DNA of 64,000 nt from Sipunculus nudus (taxonomy: Eukaryota > Annelida > Sipuncula > Golfingiida > Sipunculidae), in NCBI GenBank assembly GCA_026874595.1, contig CM049306.1:79572142-79636141 (forward strand), in the 5' to 3' direction. A model generated the notes under the pieces. That model was given only the letters and a program-made list of their open reading frames with translations. It ran no database searches and had not been told where the DNA came from. A program made the position numbers and the translations under genes. Positions 1 to 10,800 of the stretch are shown piece after piece (within the stretch, counting starts at the first letter, position 1; each line of letters opens with the position of its first letter).

Positions 1-8
1 TGTTACTG

Positions 9-67
9 ATACTTCAGGTAAGCATATGAACTAGTTAAGTGGATTTTATACTTCAGGTAAGCATATG
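9..67 (+). repeat. Duplicated splice-acceptor segment (39-bp period)
   Basis: The 20-base segment starting ATACTTCAGGTAAGCATATG occurs at 9-28 and again at 48-67. Each copy holds an acceptor (TACTTCAG) fused to a consensus donor (CAG|GTAAG). Use of the upstream copy as acceptor would insert 39 nt containing an in-frame TAG (AAG CAT ATG AAC TAG), so only the second copy gives an open catalytic domain. Confidence 0.7.
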
Positions 68-341
68 GACTGTGAGCAGGACTTTGATGGAAAGGGAGGA
101 GAAGTAGCCCATTCCTGGTCAGGTGGCGACATCCATATTGATGATGCAGAGAATTTCAGCAATGACAAGACATCTGGGGTCAACCTTCTACAGGTTGTCC
201 TTCACGAAATCGGCCATGTGTTGACCTTGAACCACAGTGCCACAATAGATTCCATCATGTACCCAATCTATTACTCCAGCATAAAATTCCAAGATCTTGA
301 ACTAAAGGAAATCGACAGGAGGAAAGTCCAACAAGTTTATG
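57..341 (+). CDS. Matrix metalloproteinase, catalytic-domain exon (partial gene; upstream exons outside window)
   Basis: This exon encodes most of the zinc-protease domain of a secreted M10A matrix metalloproteinase, an enzyme class that cleaves extracellular matrix. The reading frame shows, in order, GKHMD and FDGKGG (the HxD/FDGxGG structural metal region), AHSW, GGDIHIDDAE, then the catalytic HEIGHVLTLNH (203-235), with three zinc-binding histidines and the catalytic Glu, and the Met-turn SIMYP (Met codon 257-259). The loop between AHSW and GGD is shorter than in typical vertebrate MMPs. I start the exon after the AG at 55-56. I end it at 341 because GTAATT follows and because the one-base phase fits the two bases at the start of the 1842 exon exactly. 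Signal peptide, propeptide and cysteine switch must lie upstream, so which MMP this is cannot be decided. Confidence 0.88.
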
Positions 342-472
342 GTAATTATTTTGTCAATGAAGAATACTACCTTGAACTAAATAAGGCAGGATGCACTAGT
401 GAACCAGTTGAGTCAACATCATCAGATTCTGAGTTTAATACCATGTCCTTCCTCTTTGGGTCCGAGTGCTAG
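342..472 (+). CDS. Possible read-through terminal segment of the MMP catalytic exon (alternative C-terminus)
   Basis: The frame of the catalytic exon stays open past the proposed donor at 342. It adds about 43 residues (NYFVNEEYYLEL... ending FLFGSEC) before a TAG at 470-472. An AATAAA follows at 572-577. If the donor is skipped, the product would be a matrilysin-like MMP with no hemopexin domain. The tail is acidic and Ser/Thr-rich with two Cys and matches no domain I know, so it may simply be intron that happens to be open. Confidence 0.35.
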
Positions 473-571
473 TCCAACTTGAATACAAATTTCCTTATCA
501 AAAGAAATTTATAATGTTAATTTGAGATAATCATTTATGATTTTATACACATGTTTTTTACTTGAATGTTT

Positions 572-577
572 AATAAA
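572..577 (+). promoter_or_regulatory. AATAAA polyadenylation-signal candidate for the short MMP form
   Basis: A canonical AATAAA lies 100 bases after the TAG of the extended catalytic exon. It could end a short transcript. AATAAA is common by chance in DNA this AT-rich. Confidence 0.3.
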
Positions 578-808
578 ATTAGCCCCCAATGCAGGGCTAA
601 ACTTGGTAGATAGTCGATTCGTAATATTCTGTTAGTAGTTGCACATGTATACATGTATTTATAGTATGTGGCTCTTTTCCTACTCTACTGAAGATGGACT
701 ATCTGATTTCTTAAGTCCTAACCCCCAAGTAAGAGTCTGAGTCCAGGACCCTCTAGTCCATAAGTTCCTAAGAATGTGGACTCGAGTCCGGACTTTAAAA
801 TTTAAAGT

Positions 809-888
809 GTCTAGGCAGCTGACATTGTCATCTGTGGAGTGTCAGGGCCTGGACAGTCTGCGCAGCTGACAATGTCGACTGCCTAGAC
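809..888. repeat. 22-bp imperfect inverted repeat in MMP intron
   Basis: The arms at 809-830 (GTCTAGGCAGCTGACATTG...) and 867-888 are reverse complements apart from a central GC/CG swap, with a loop of about 36 bases. The flanks are rich in GAGTCC/GGACTC inverted words. It is probably a decayed inverted-repeat element. Confidence 0.6.
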
Positions 889-1060
889 TTTCCACAGTCA
901 AGCCTCCTGATTTTCAAAAAAAATGTTTTAAAAAAATAGCTTGTCCCCTGACCCTTTTTTGAAAAACAGCGCTCTTCTGTACTTAAAAGCAGTGCTAAGA
1001 GTTCATATTCTAGCTCATTGCACTATGTTTGCAATTTCACCATCCTGTTGTTTATATATA

Positions 1061-1076
1061 TATAAATATATGTTTG

Positions 1077-1166
<90 letters not shown>

Positions 1167-1172
1167 GAGAGA
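1061..1172. repeat. Compound (TA)n-(GA)n microsatellite
   Basis: A TA-rich tract passes directly into about 35 GA units with a few AAG interruptions near the end. It lies in the intron between the catalytic exon and the first hemopexin exon. Open frames across it are repeat artefacts. Confidence 0.95.
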
Positions 1173-1194
1173 ATTAAAGAGTGAAACATATCTG

Positions 1195-1355
1195 AAAGGC
1201 CACCCCTTTAATAAGACCACCTGTCTATTAAGACCACCCTGTAGGGAACCAAAAGGATTCACATTAGTTATAATAATTGACCTATCTAATAAGACCACCT
1301 GTGAATTAAGACCACTTTTGTCCAGTCCCGTGGGTGGTCTTATGGCACAGGTTTT
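1195..1355. repeat. TAAGACCACC repeat element
   Basis: The word (A)TAAGACCACC occurs at about 1211, 1229 and 1288, with a weaker copy at 1306, and reappears inverted as GGGTGGTCTTAT at 1332. This gives a small foldback-like unit inside the MMP intron. Its boundaries are approximate and its class is unknown. Confidence 0.55.
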
Positions 1356-1841
1356 ACTGGTACTGTACATAGCATATTTATACAGGGACATCCTGATGAT
1401 ACTGAATAAATTAATATTTGATTTTGAATTTGCCATGTTTTGGTTCACAGGTGAAATAATACAGCCCTGATTAATAGTAAAATATTGTTTGTTGTGGTTT
1501 TTGGTGTGTTTTACTGCCAAAAAGATTGAAATAATAATGATTATCCTGGAGTTTTCAAAATATTATCAGGGGAAGAATCAGGGAATTTTAATTTCATGAA
1601 ATTCATAGAATGCTTTGACCATAGCCCTATTGAATGAGGAACCTATCTATTAATTAATCTGGATTTATAATTTTTTTTACTTTTGGACATGTGCCATCTT
1701 TATTTTATAACATTTTAGACAGTTGATAGATCAGTTATACCAGGAAAATATACAAACTTGACAGATCCACATTAATCATGTAAGGTGTAATTGGTAAATG
1801 TTTGTAAAGAATATAATAATTATATCTCGCTATCTTTACAG

Positions 1842-2102
1842 GGGTGTGTAAAGGACGGTTTGACACTGTATTTGATGTCTTGGAGAGAATGCCTACAGGC
1901 ATGTGGCTTTATTTCTCATATTTTTTCCGTGGTAATCGATACTGGATGTATGAGAACCGCTTCAATCGTACAAGGTATGGTGATCCACTTTCTGTCACGC
2001 ACAAGTGGAAAGGCCTCCCAGCAGGCATCACTGCAGGTGCCCAGGCTGTGTTTAAGAACAGGGTGGATAGCCGGATTGAAAATAATCTGTTCATGTTCAG
2101 AG
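1842..2102 (+). CDS. MMP exon: hemopexin blade 1 and start of blade 2
   Basis: The acceptor TATCTTTACAG is followed by GG plus codons VCKGRFDTVFDVL, a typical hemopexin opening whose Cys normally forms a disulfide with a Cys at the end of the domain. Next come WLYFSYFFRGNRYWMY and RYGDPLSVTHKWKGLP, the usual 'F.G..Y.......P..I...W.GLP' pattern. The second blade then begins with A-rich AGAQAVFKN and NNLFMFRG. The donor AG|GTATGT ends the exon after 2102, leaving one base that joins the next exon's GT to make Gly. The hemopexin domain usually handles substrate or inhibitor binding. The hinge between protease and propeller would be almost absent. Confidence 0.88.
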
Positions 2103-2865
2103 GTATGTAGCAAGAGGTATGTAGCAGGTTAAAAAATCACCAAAATCAATCACCAGGTTGCAGGGTTGGAAAAACTGTTTGGAGCATATAATGAAACAAA
2201 GCTCAATGTCCGAAATATTGCTCAGCAAGCTAATTTATAATTATTGTCTATATAAGTATGCCATTTCTGAATCTTAGATTTGTTAGTTACTTGCAGTGGT
2301 GCCATTTGGTAATTTATATTATTATTTAAATTTTTCATAGATATGTTTAGAATTTGTCTGTGTTGGACTTTTTAGGCCCATATGGAAGTAATGTATTCAC
2401 TGATGTAGAGCATTGAAGTTACTATTTTAAACACTTGTGTTTCATTTTTGTCTGATCTGTATTTTGCTGATTAATGTGACGAGACAGAAGACTTGCTAAC
2501 TTATCTCACCTTACATGTGAATAGGCAATGACAGATGAATCCCCAAGGGGGAATTATAACAGATTCTGGGTTTCCATGCCAAAATAATCTTTCCTGTTAA
2601 AGTATCAGTTCCATGGTTTTGTACATATTTTTGTTTTACGTAAACTTAAAGGCTTTGCAGAGGCAAATAATTCAGGAAGATTCCCTCAAAAACGTTGGTC
2701 CTTGGAAGTACATGAAAACCACACACTTGCAAGAAAGCATACAGAAAAAAGCCCATGGATTTAGGCTGAGTAAGGTTAAATTGCAAAAAAGAGAGGTTGA
2801 TACCTCCAGTAAAAATAATACATGTAATTTCTTCATTATCACTTGTACACATTTTATATTTGCAG

Positions 2866-3041
2866 GTGAAGATGTGTTCATCTTTGATGTTGCTCAGGAC
2901 AGAATAAAGCCTGGGTTTCCACAGAAGATCACATCCTACTTTGGTCCCAAAAAGGGCTCAACGGAAAGCATTCCAGCAAATGTGGACACTGTCTACTTTG
3001 ATTGGAGGGATGAAAATTTGTATTTCTTTAAAGGGGAATGG
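2866..3041 (+). CDS. MMP exon: hemopexin blades 2-3
   Basis: The acceptor TATATTTGCAG precedes GT GAA GAT GTG, continuing the chain as RG-EDVFIFD. The exon encodes KPGFPQKITSYFG, IPANVDTVYFDW and NLYFFKGEW, which match the repeating 'PGFP..I...(F)G.....I.AAV......YFFKG..YW' hemopexin signature. The D of ANVDTVYFDW sits where this family places its propeller Ca-site residue. The donor TGG|GTAAGC leaves a phase-0 junction with the exon at 4515. Confidence 0.9.
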
Positions 3042-3188
3042 GTAAGCTAAACATCCATACTGATTAAAACCTGTGAACATATACTTGAAGTTGTTTATAA
3101 AGAAAACACTGAATGACCACCCAAGAAGCATCTTTCAAACGTGTTTTTACAAGATATCTTCCTTTTTATACATATGTTGGGAGTATTT

Positions 3189-3815
3189 TGGTATACTCAC
3201 CGTCCATCCATTAACTTTTAGTGTCGCCACAATAACTTACCGGGGCTTTGATGGATTTTTGCAAAACTAACCATAAGTACAGATTATCTTGCCTGAGTTT
3301 GATTATGGGATAATCCATGCATATTTAATAAGATCACTGGTCAATCGGTTACTTTGTAGTGTCACCAAGATAACTTACGAACAGTTTGAAGGATTTTGAT
3401 AAAACTCATCAGAAATGTTAACCAATAAAATATCTTACCCAAGTAAGAATTCCAATGAAATCCCTGCATATTTAATGAGGTCAGAGGTCACTTCACATTG
3501 GAGGCACCTTGGTGACTTACCAAAAATCCTATGAATTTTCATGAAACTCATTATACATATATATTTACCAATAGACTTCCTCACCTGATTATGTTCTCAT
3601 CAAAGTTCACGCATATTTAATGAGGTCAAAGGTCACCACACTTTTGAGGTACCTTGGTGATTTACAAAAATCATATAGATTTTCATGAAACTCGTACATA
3701 TTGACCAATAGAGTTTCTCACCTGAATTACATTCTTATCAAAATTCACACATATTTAATGAGGTCACCAGATACACGACAGGCATATTATGCACATTTGC
3801 GGTTCTCTTGTTTTC
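3189..3815 (-). repeat. Family D element, copy D1 (reverse), in MMP intron
   Basis: Tandem modules of about 120-130 bp repeat 'catatttaatgaggtca(a)aggtcac...gatttTCATGAAACTC'. Read on the - strand the copy begins with the CAACAAATGTGCATAAT...CCTGTCGTGTATCTG end (about 3770-3815). It ends near GGATGGACGGTGAGTATACC (3189-3208), matching the 5' and 3' ends of D3. Boundaries are good to about 10 bases. Confidence 0.75.
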
Positions 3816-4514
3816 ATAGATATACACATTGACTTAATTGTTCTCGTAAACATTTAAACAAAAGCAATAAATGTGCCTTGTTTTGATACATAAAATATTA
3901 AATTATAGTGCTGTAAAGATACATTAACTCAGTATATGATACACATCATGATCATGATACTTCACCCATAATATGTTTACAACATATGATACATATAATT
4001 ATATATGGTAGTTCAGATGCCAAATCATTGATCTTCTTCAGGTTTGCCTCTCGATGATACGGGAAAAGAGAATAAGTGGCATGATCAGTCTTGCACTTTT
4101 GTTTACTTAAACAGTTGTTCATGACATCTGCTGCCTTGTAAAATAACCAGTTGGTCAGCATTTTTGCATTTGAATCACTGTACAGATACCATAGTACCAC
4201 ATAAAGTTAAACATTCACCCCAAAATGTTCTTTAGACATGTTTCATAAAAAGTTGTGGTTAAAATAATTAATTTACAGAATTAGAATTTCTACAATTATA
4301 ATTAATTGTAACTAGGATACCTACTAATGGTTTAGCTTGGCTGTATTGTCATTTTGATTCCTTCCTCTTAAATTTGAAGTTCCCTGTCAGTAAGAGATCA
4401 TAGTCATGTAACCATGTGCAGTGTCCATGAACTGCATCATGACCCATGGCTCCTTTATTTTTGTCATAGGCTAGCTTTTATGCAAATTAAAGTGGAAACA
4501 CTTGTTTATTGCAG

Positions 4515-4796
4515 GTGTGGATATATGACATCACAGCATCACCAGAAGAACGAGGCTGTTGTGAGAAAAAAGCGAAATTCATAGAGGTCTTCCCACCAGC
4601 ACAAGGGGAGCAGCACATATTGACAGGAAATGTGGACGCTGCATACTACTCATTCAAACATAACAAGCACTTCTTCTTTAAAAATGAGACCATCTATGAA
4701 AATGAATCATACGTGCGTTATGAACGAGTTGTTCGCAATAGCATAAAATATATAGGTCACTGGTATGATTGGTGGTACGACATCTGTGATGTGTGA
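4515..4796 (+). CDS. MMP terminal exon: last hemopexin blades, stop
   Basis: The acceptor TTTATTGCAG is followed by GTG TGG ATA TAT, making FKGEW-VWIYD across the phase-0 junction. The exon gives VFPPAQGEQH, NVDAAYYSFKHNKHFFFKNETIYENE and closes with WYDWWYDICDV and a TGA at 4794-4796. The penultimate-region Cys (DIC) is the expected partner of the Cys in VCKG at 1847. NET and NES are potential N-glycosylation sites. There is no transmembrane or GPI tail, so the enzyme is probably secreted. Confidence 0.9.
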   Translation: MWIYDITASPEERGCCEKKAKFIEVFPPAQGEQHILTGNVDAAYYSFKHNKHFFFKNETIYENESYVRYERVVRNSIKYIGHWYDWWYDICDV

Positions 4797-5640
4797 AGCC
4801 TGCATCCAACCTGTTAATACTAGAGATAATCTGGCCTCAATTAAAGGAATTTCCTTTCTTAAAAGAGACTTGTGGAAGTTTATACCAAAGAGGAATTGTT
4901 TCCATGGTTTTTTAGCTCAGCTGACTGAAAGTCACTCTTTGTCCGTCGTCCGTCTGTCTGTCCGTGAACCAGGCACAAATCGTAACCACTGGACCTAGAA
5001 CCTTGTAACTTGGCATTCTGAGAGGTCCATGAAAAATCTCCTTGGAAACCAGAAATTAGGTCTCTGTTACCCATATCCTTTGAGCTATGGGGCCCCAAAG
5101 TACCCCCCAGAAAAGTCAAAAATTTCATACAAAAACTTCAATATCTCATTAACTACATCACTGATGGTCATGATTTTTTGCATACATATTGATCATGAAA
5201 TGTTCCATCAGTTCCTGCAGACTGGTGGCGCCACCTGTATTTTTTTTATTTTTTACGAATTTTTTTCACTATTTTTGAGACCTTTAAAAATACAGACACA
5301 ATTTTGCCCTGTTGGTTAATCTGTTTGATGCTTCAGTTGAATGGGTATATACTACCATTCAGATGAAAAAATTTCCTTTTGCGAATCTCTTCCCAGTCAG
5401 CTGAGCGTCATGACCCATGGGTCACTTGTTTCTTATGCTGAGCATATGGTGCTGGCGCCCTATGTTTATCATTTGGACATCCAAACATAACTTCTGTAGA
5501 AGGTCTTTGACTGCTTGCATGCAGTTCTGCCCATATCATAGTCATACGCCAGCTGCCTTTATGCATGGACTACCTCTTTATAGTTGGCCATGGCTTGCTG
5601 CTCATGCATGCGTCTCCATGATAAGATAGAATAAACTGTT
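4797..5640 (+). other. Probable MMP 3' UTR containing repeat A1
   Basis: About 110 bases of unique sequence follow the stop. Repeat A1 (4907-5431) comes next, then unique sequence to an AATAAA at 5630-5635. No nearer canonical signal is visible after the stop, so the mature UTR may include the repeat. An earlier non-canonical signal cannot be excluded. Confidence 0.4.
4907..5431 (+). repeat. Family A element, copy A1 (short form)
   Basis: It starts TTTTTTAGCTCAGCTGACTG followed by GTCCGTCGTCCGTCTGTC. It carries a single internal module with the GGTGGCGCCACC palindrome (5224-5236) and ends CAGCTGAGCGTCATGACCCATGGGTCACTTGTTTC-like at 5398-5431. The right arm of the AGCTCAG hairpin is deleted here. 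The core matches one module of A3/A4 in reverse orientation. Confidence 0.85.
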
Positions 5641-7007
5641 TTATGGACTCTGTGTGATTAGCCAGCCCACGAGCAAGACATGTTTAATTGGTGTGCACAC
5701 TTAACAGGCTGCCGAAGTCTGTACTGAACCACTTTACTCTTGTCAGTCCAAGTGCCTTTTTACATTATGGCTGACCAAGCTGTGAATGCAAAGCAGTGGT
5801 AAAAATCAAGCAGGTATACATAAAGACCAAATAAGCCAAAGCTGATGTGTAGTCTGGTTGGATGGTGACAGTGATGACACAGAGACTTCTCTCTCTACGG
5901 ACATAGCTTTCACCTAAGATGAATCAGGAACAGACCAGCACTCTAAGGAGCATTTGTGTTAAAAATAGAACTTCAGAGCACAGGACATTTAACTGAAAAA
6001 GATGACACCTGTGAAGGAATGCAAGATAGGCTTATTGACTTACAGGAACTGATGATGTCAGTCCTGACATGAAGTAAAGGTCACACAGCAAAGCTTCAAA
6101 TGCAAAACAGCTCATAGATGCAGATATTTGTTTTGAGGATTGGTTCATGGCTATGTGATATATATGTGTTGATCATATTATTTGTGTCATATATACCAGT
6201 GAAGTATTTAAATAATAGGATGCAGCATGCACAAGAGTGTGGCTGTTCCCTGTATGGCACATGGTTACACAGAGACAAAGAGTTGTAAAATCATGTGCAA
6301 AAATAGTGACGGCCCAAAGGTCAGAGTTGCATTGTACAACCCAAGGTAAGACAGCAAACAAAGTGTATTTAAATGACAGCTGGTGCTTATGGTCATTTAC
6401 TATTGTCATCCAGCATGGACAATCAACACAAAGCTGCTACTCTCAAGTGGAGGGTAGTCATGCTGAAATTTGGTATGGCACAAATTTGATGATTATTTAA
6501 AATTGAATCATACACTATGCATATCCTACAGAATACAGTGTGGCACATTTCCCCCCAAAAAAATATTAGACATTTCCCATTACACTTACGACAGCTGTCA
6601 TTGATGATGGACTCTTAAGTGTGCAAGTCCAATATATCCCCAAATATAACGCATTTTGTTAAATATTGAAAGAGAATGGTAAAACTGAGTCATCTTTGAG
6701 GTTAAGGTATGTCTGAGTCTCTTTCTTGTGTGACATTTCATTTGGCTAAACCAGCAAGGCTGCCTTTAACTGACATGAACTTAACAGATGACCATCAGCA
6801 CAAATGCAGATATCTTAGAAATCTTGGTGTTGATCGGATGGGGATCTCCCCATGATGGGAGCATGTCGGGCAAGAGTCAGGTTAAAGAAATCAAAGTGAA
6901 ATGTGCCACATTCAGTGTAGAAAGAAGCAGACAAGAAAAAATTGTATTATGTTGTGTCATACCTTCTTTCAGTGAGACTAGGGTCTCATGTGATCTCTCT
7001 CTATCCA
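5640..7007. other. Intergenic, nothing recognised
   Basis: This is AT-rich unique-looking sequence with no convincing exon pattern, no RNA gene and no obvious repeat. Short open frames here have no coding character that I can see. Confidence 0.4.
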
Positions 7008-7206
7008 TAGGCAGATCCGGGGGGGTGGGGGGGGGGGTCCAGACCCCACCTTTTTGTCAGCCAAAGCAACCTTTTAAGGGCTTAAGACCAATTTTGCGGC
7101 CTGGACCCCCCCCCCCCTTTTTGAAACCTGAGGACCTTTTTTTCAGGTTAATTATAGTTGTCCTGGGTTGGAGCCCCCTTTTTCCAAATCATGGAACCGC
7201 CCCTGC
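7008..7206 (+). repeat. G/C-tract interspersed repeat (GGATCCGGGGGG... type), copy 1
   Basis: It opens with GGCAGATCCGGGGGG and long G runs, then AAAGCAACCTTTTAAGGG, a 10-base C run, GACCTTTTTTTCAGG, and closes with CATGGAACCGCCCCTGC, an imperfect inverse of the opening. A related copy lies at 13203-13375 and a reversed fragment at about 58720-58790. An unclassified short interspersed or MITE-like element. Confidence 0.65.
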
Positions 7207-7596
7207 TATCTCCTTCTGTAAAGCATCACTAGTCAAATTCCCACAAGGGAGCCAGGTTTGGATGCTAATGAAAAAATAATCTGCTTTTATAAACACCCAA
7301 AAGTGATAAAAATGGGATCAGATAAAAATATATGAAAATAAGTTTGTTATACAGTCAGATTTGAATTTGTCATGCCTAGAGGTCAAATCATAGAAACCAG
7401 AGAATGTGTGCTTACCTTTAAAAAGTTGTCATTTAAGTAAAGAAGCCATAATTTTACTTGCAAATGAGTGCTGCAGGCATTGTCACAAATTATGACAAAA
7501 GTAAGCATCATAGTCATTATCTTTATGATGCCTTTATTCTGACATCTGATGTATGGTAACATCTATTTAAAGACTATTAGGCAAAAAAAAATAAAA

Positions 7597-7868
7597 GGTA
7601 TGGTTTTCAAGCACCGCCCATTTCATTTTTAATCTCCTGCATCAAAAATTTTTATTTTGATTTTGATCTTTCAAGAAGATCAAATATAACACTTTTAATC
7701 AGATTTCCTTTGTTATGTAGTGCTTTTACCTGTTTAGCAAAAACTTTCTTTTATTTTCATTTTTTTCCCTTATCATTATGACATTTTGATCAAAACAAAC
7801 AAGAAAGGTAAAAATAAAATATCGCCCTACCACACTGATTTCTAAAAAAAGTGCTTGACAACCATATT
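7597..7868. mobile_element. MITE, family F copy 1
   Basis: Terminal inverted repeats TATGGTTTTCAAGCAC (7599-7614) and GTGCTTGACAACCATA (7851-7866) flank about 236 bp of AT-rich sequence. The interior (TTTCAAGAAGATCAAAT..., CAGATTTCCTTTGTTATG, AAATATCGCCC) is shared with the copy at 62421-62691. No transposase is present. Confidence 0.75.
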
Positions 7869-10800
7869 TTTTTTTGGCCTTATATTTTAGAATGAGATAT
7901 CAGTGATCCAGAAGGATCTACCATGAGAGAGCAGCATTTGTGATATGATAACCCATGGTCTGATGGTGCTGTATCATTGCACTAGAAACAAAACCTAGCC
8001 TAGTCATTTGTATAAATAAGTTTTATTACATTTCTTCACTCTTTTATGTATATGATAAATATAGTACTAAGAATATACATGAATATTACATATTTGAGAA
8101 GTCTTACTACTGACCTACAATGACACCTCTTGGATAAGAGAAGCGTAGTGCCCACGTGGCATCTAACAAACTACTAACATTAAATCGGATCCTGGGGCCT
8201 TCCAAATATGATACGGTGCTGGGGCCAATCTGTCAGAAAATATCTTATGACTCACTCGAGAATAACTGCATGCAGTCTTGGTAGTTTTTATAATACATTT
8301 ATGACTATCTGAAACAATCAATTTCATACTTGGAAATGCAATTTTTTTAAAAATTATACTCTGTAAACAAAATTATCCAATTTGGAACACAATTTCATTA
8401 GTCTGACATTTGGGAAGTGAGACTAAATACTATGTATACTGGTGCTGTCATTGATATTTGATCATTTCCAAAAAAAAAATTTCAAATCAAAATGTACTGT
8501 AGATCTGTTTCTGCTAAATGTGTCCAACATTGCCTGCACAAAGAGTTCTACTGAGGTGTTTCATGTAAGTTTCACACACACGGTATAATATTGTTACCTT
8601 AAAGGAAATAATAAGCTTGCATGTTTGGTCTGTATCAAAAATGATGCCAAATGTGTTTTTCCTTTTTTTTGTTTAGCATTTGAAAAGATCGAGTCTGTAT
8701 AGCTCTGTCTCACAAACAGAGCGGGTTTGTAGACGGATGATTGACAGGCTAAACTAACATAGTAATAGCAGTGACTTCTTCTCTGTATTTAAACTTGATA
8801 ATATACATTACTCATACCTCTGTCTGACCTACATTTAAACTGTAGGAAACTAAATCTGTTCAGATAACCAGTGGATCAAGTACTGTTTGACTGTTTATTA
8901 ATTGCAGCAGAATATATATACAAAATGGAAAGCCTGTTTTAAAGCCTCAGATTTAACAAACTACACAAAAAAGCTTTCGTGCATGCAGAAAGATTTAGGT
9001 TTTATACTTTTAAATGAATATGGACATTTATCCTATTATTTGTATGTTTCTTCATTTCAAAATTTATATGTTTAATCACAGGCCTTTTTGAAGTTCAGAT
9101 TTAAAGGACTGTCCAGTTCTCTGTTTTGATTTACTGGTGAACAAATTTTCACTTGAATGAGGTTTAGATGTATGAAATTCCAATGTATAACAATATAAAT
9201 AGTTTGTATTGACTACATGTCTTTTGTTGTTTTAAAAATGCATGGCCCATATGTTTTTTAAGTAAAAAATAAAATAAAAATTAAACAGAAAATTCATACA
9301 GCATCAGGTGTTTAAAAAAAATTGCAGTCATTGGCCCCTGACACTGTGAATCTTGAGGTAGTCCCAGCTGTGTATCTATGATTAACTTGCATTTTAATCC
9401 ACATGTATGCCATTCATTGTTAGAACAGGACATCAAGTTGATGTGTGCCCACAACTGAAGAGGAACACAGTCTCATTTATATTCATAAACAATATGTAAA
9501 CCACCCTGTAGCCAGTACCAAATATATGCAAAAAAAACTAGCCAATAGCTTATGAGTATGGAGACTCGTTTACCCAATTGTTGTCAGCTATTTTAACTGC
9601 AGAAATCATGTGACTTGACATTCGAGAATGATTGGTTGAATTGGCAGAAGTGAGAAGAAATTAACAGTTGCTCATGTGTATATGTATATATATATGAAAT
9701 ATCAGTGTCATATGATATTTTGACCAAGTGATTCTTAATTAATTTTATCTCATAGAGGGTTATTTCTAATACTCTTGTTTTAAATGATGGATGTATCTTG
9801 AGCTTAACCAACAAAATTCATGACAAGTCAGTTACTCACCAGTTGTCTTGGAAGGTACCACTGATGTACAAAATTGAATATCATTGGAAAATGCAACTAT
9901 GAGCAAATTAAGACATCTTAGTTTAAATCATTCATCACTACAAAGGTCACTCTTTTACGTTAGCTGTGATCAGTGATTCCAGGGTCATATGTTTGACCTG
10001 AGCAAAAAAGCATACTTTTTTAACTTGTAGTCAGTATAATACATGCAGTTCATTTGGTCACATGACCAAAAAGGTCACTCATAGCAGTGACCCCTGGGTC
10101 AAATGTTTGACCCCATTTCAAGATAGCATTGGACACTGGTTCCTTTGTTTTATACAGGTGATTATGCTTAGTGATGATGTTATACTGTGCAGATTGGAGC
10201 CGTCCAGTCTCCATAGATTGAATACATTAGATATATATTCTAGGGTGAGAATACTGGGGGAGATATGACAGTGACTGATTATAAAGTATTTATCACTCTT
10301 GTCTGGGGAGAGCCTTCCCTTGAAATCCACTTGAATGGATTTTTGAGAGCATTTAAGTCTGTAAGCATCATTTATCATTAATTAGCATATCTTTCATGTC
10401 ATCAGATGATTCTGATTTATTTTAAATGACAGGCTGATTTGTTTTATAGAGCTTTGCAAATGAAGGTAGAGGCTGTTCAAAAGGTTAAATCTTTACATTA
10501 CAGCCTCTACCTTGAAGTAATTTATGTGTGGTTCTGAGCTCACAACACTTTTTTCTTCATTTACTTTCTTAATCAAATGTAGGTGTCCTTGTAAAGAAAA
10601 AATATAAAAGGACTGATGACCATACAGTTCATGTCTCACCATTTCTAATGTTAGAGCTGGGCACCTGTATTTGAAGATGGTTTCTGTGTTTTGTAGTTCA
10701 CATGACAAGTTTTGTTTACATATTGCTACATTCTTGTCACACTTCCAGTGAGATGTAACTGTTATGTTGACCAGCTGACAAATGTTGAGTATATAAAGCT

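Noticed and set aside
1023-1520. 165-codon - strand open frame
   Set aside because: It is carried by the (GA)n/(TA)n tract (long Ser-Leu and Tyr-Ile runs) and overlaps repeat sequence; not a gene.
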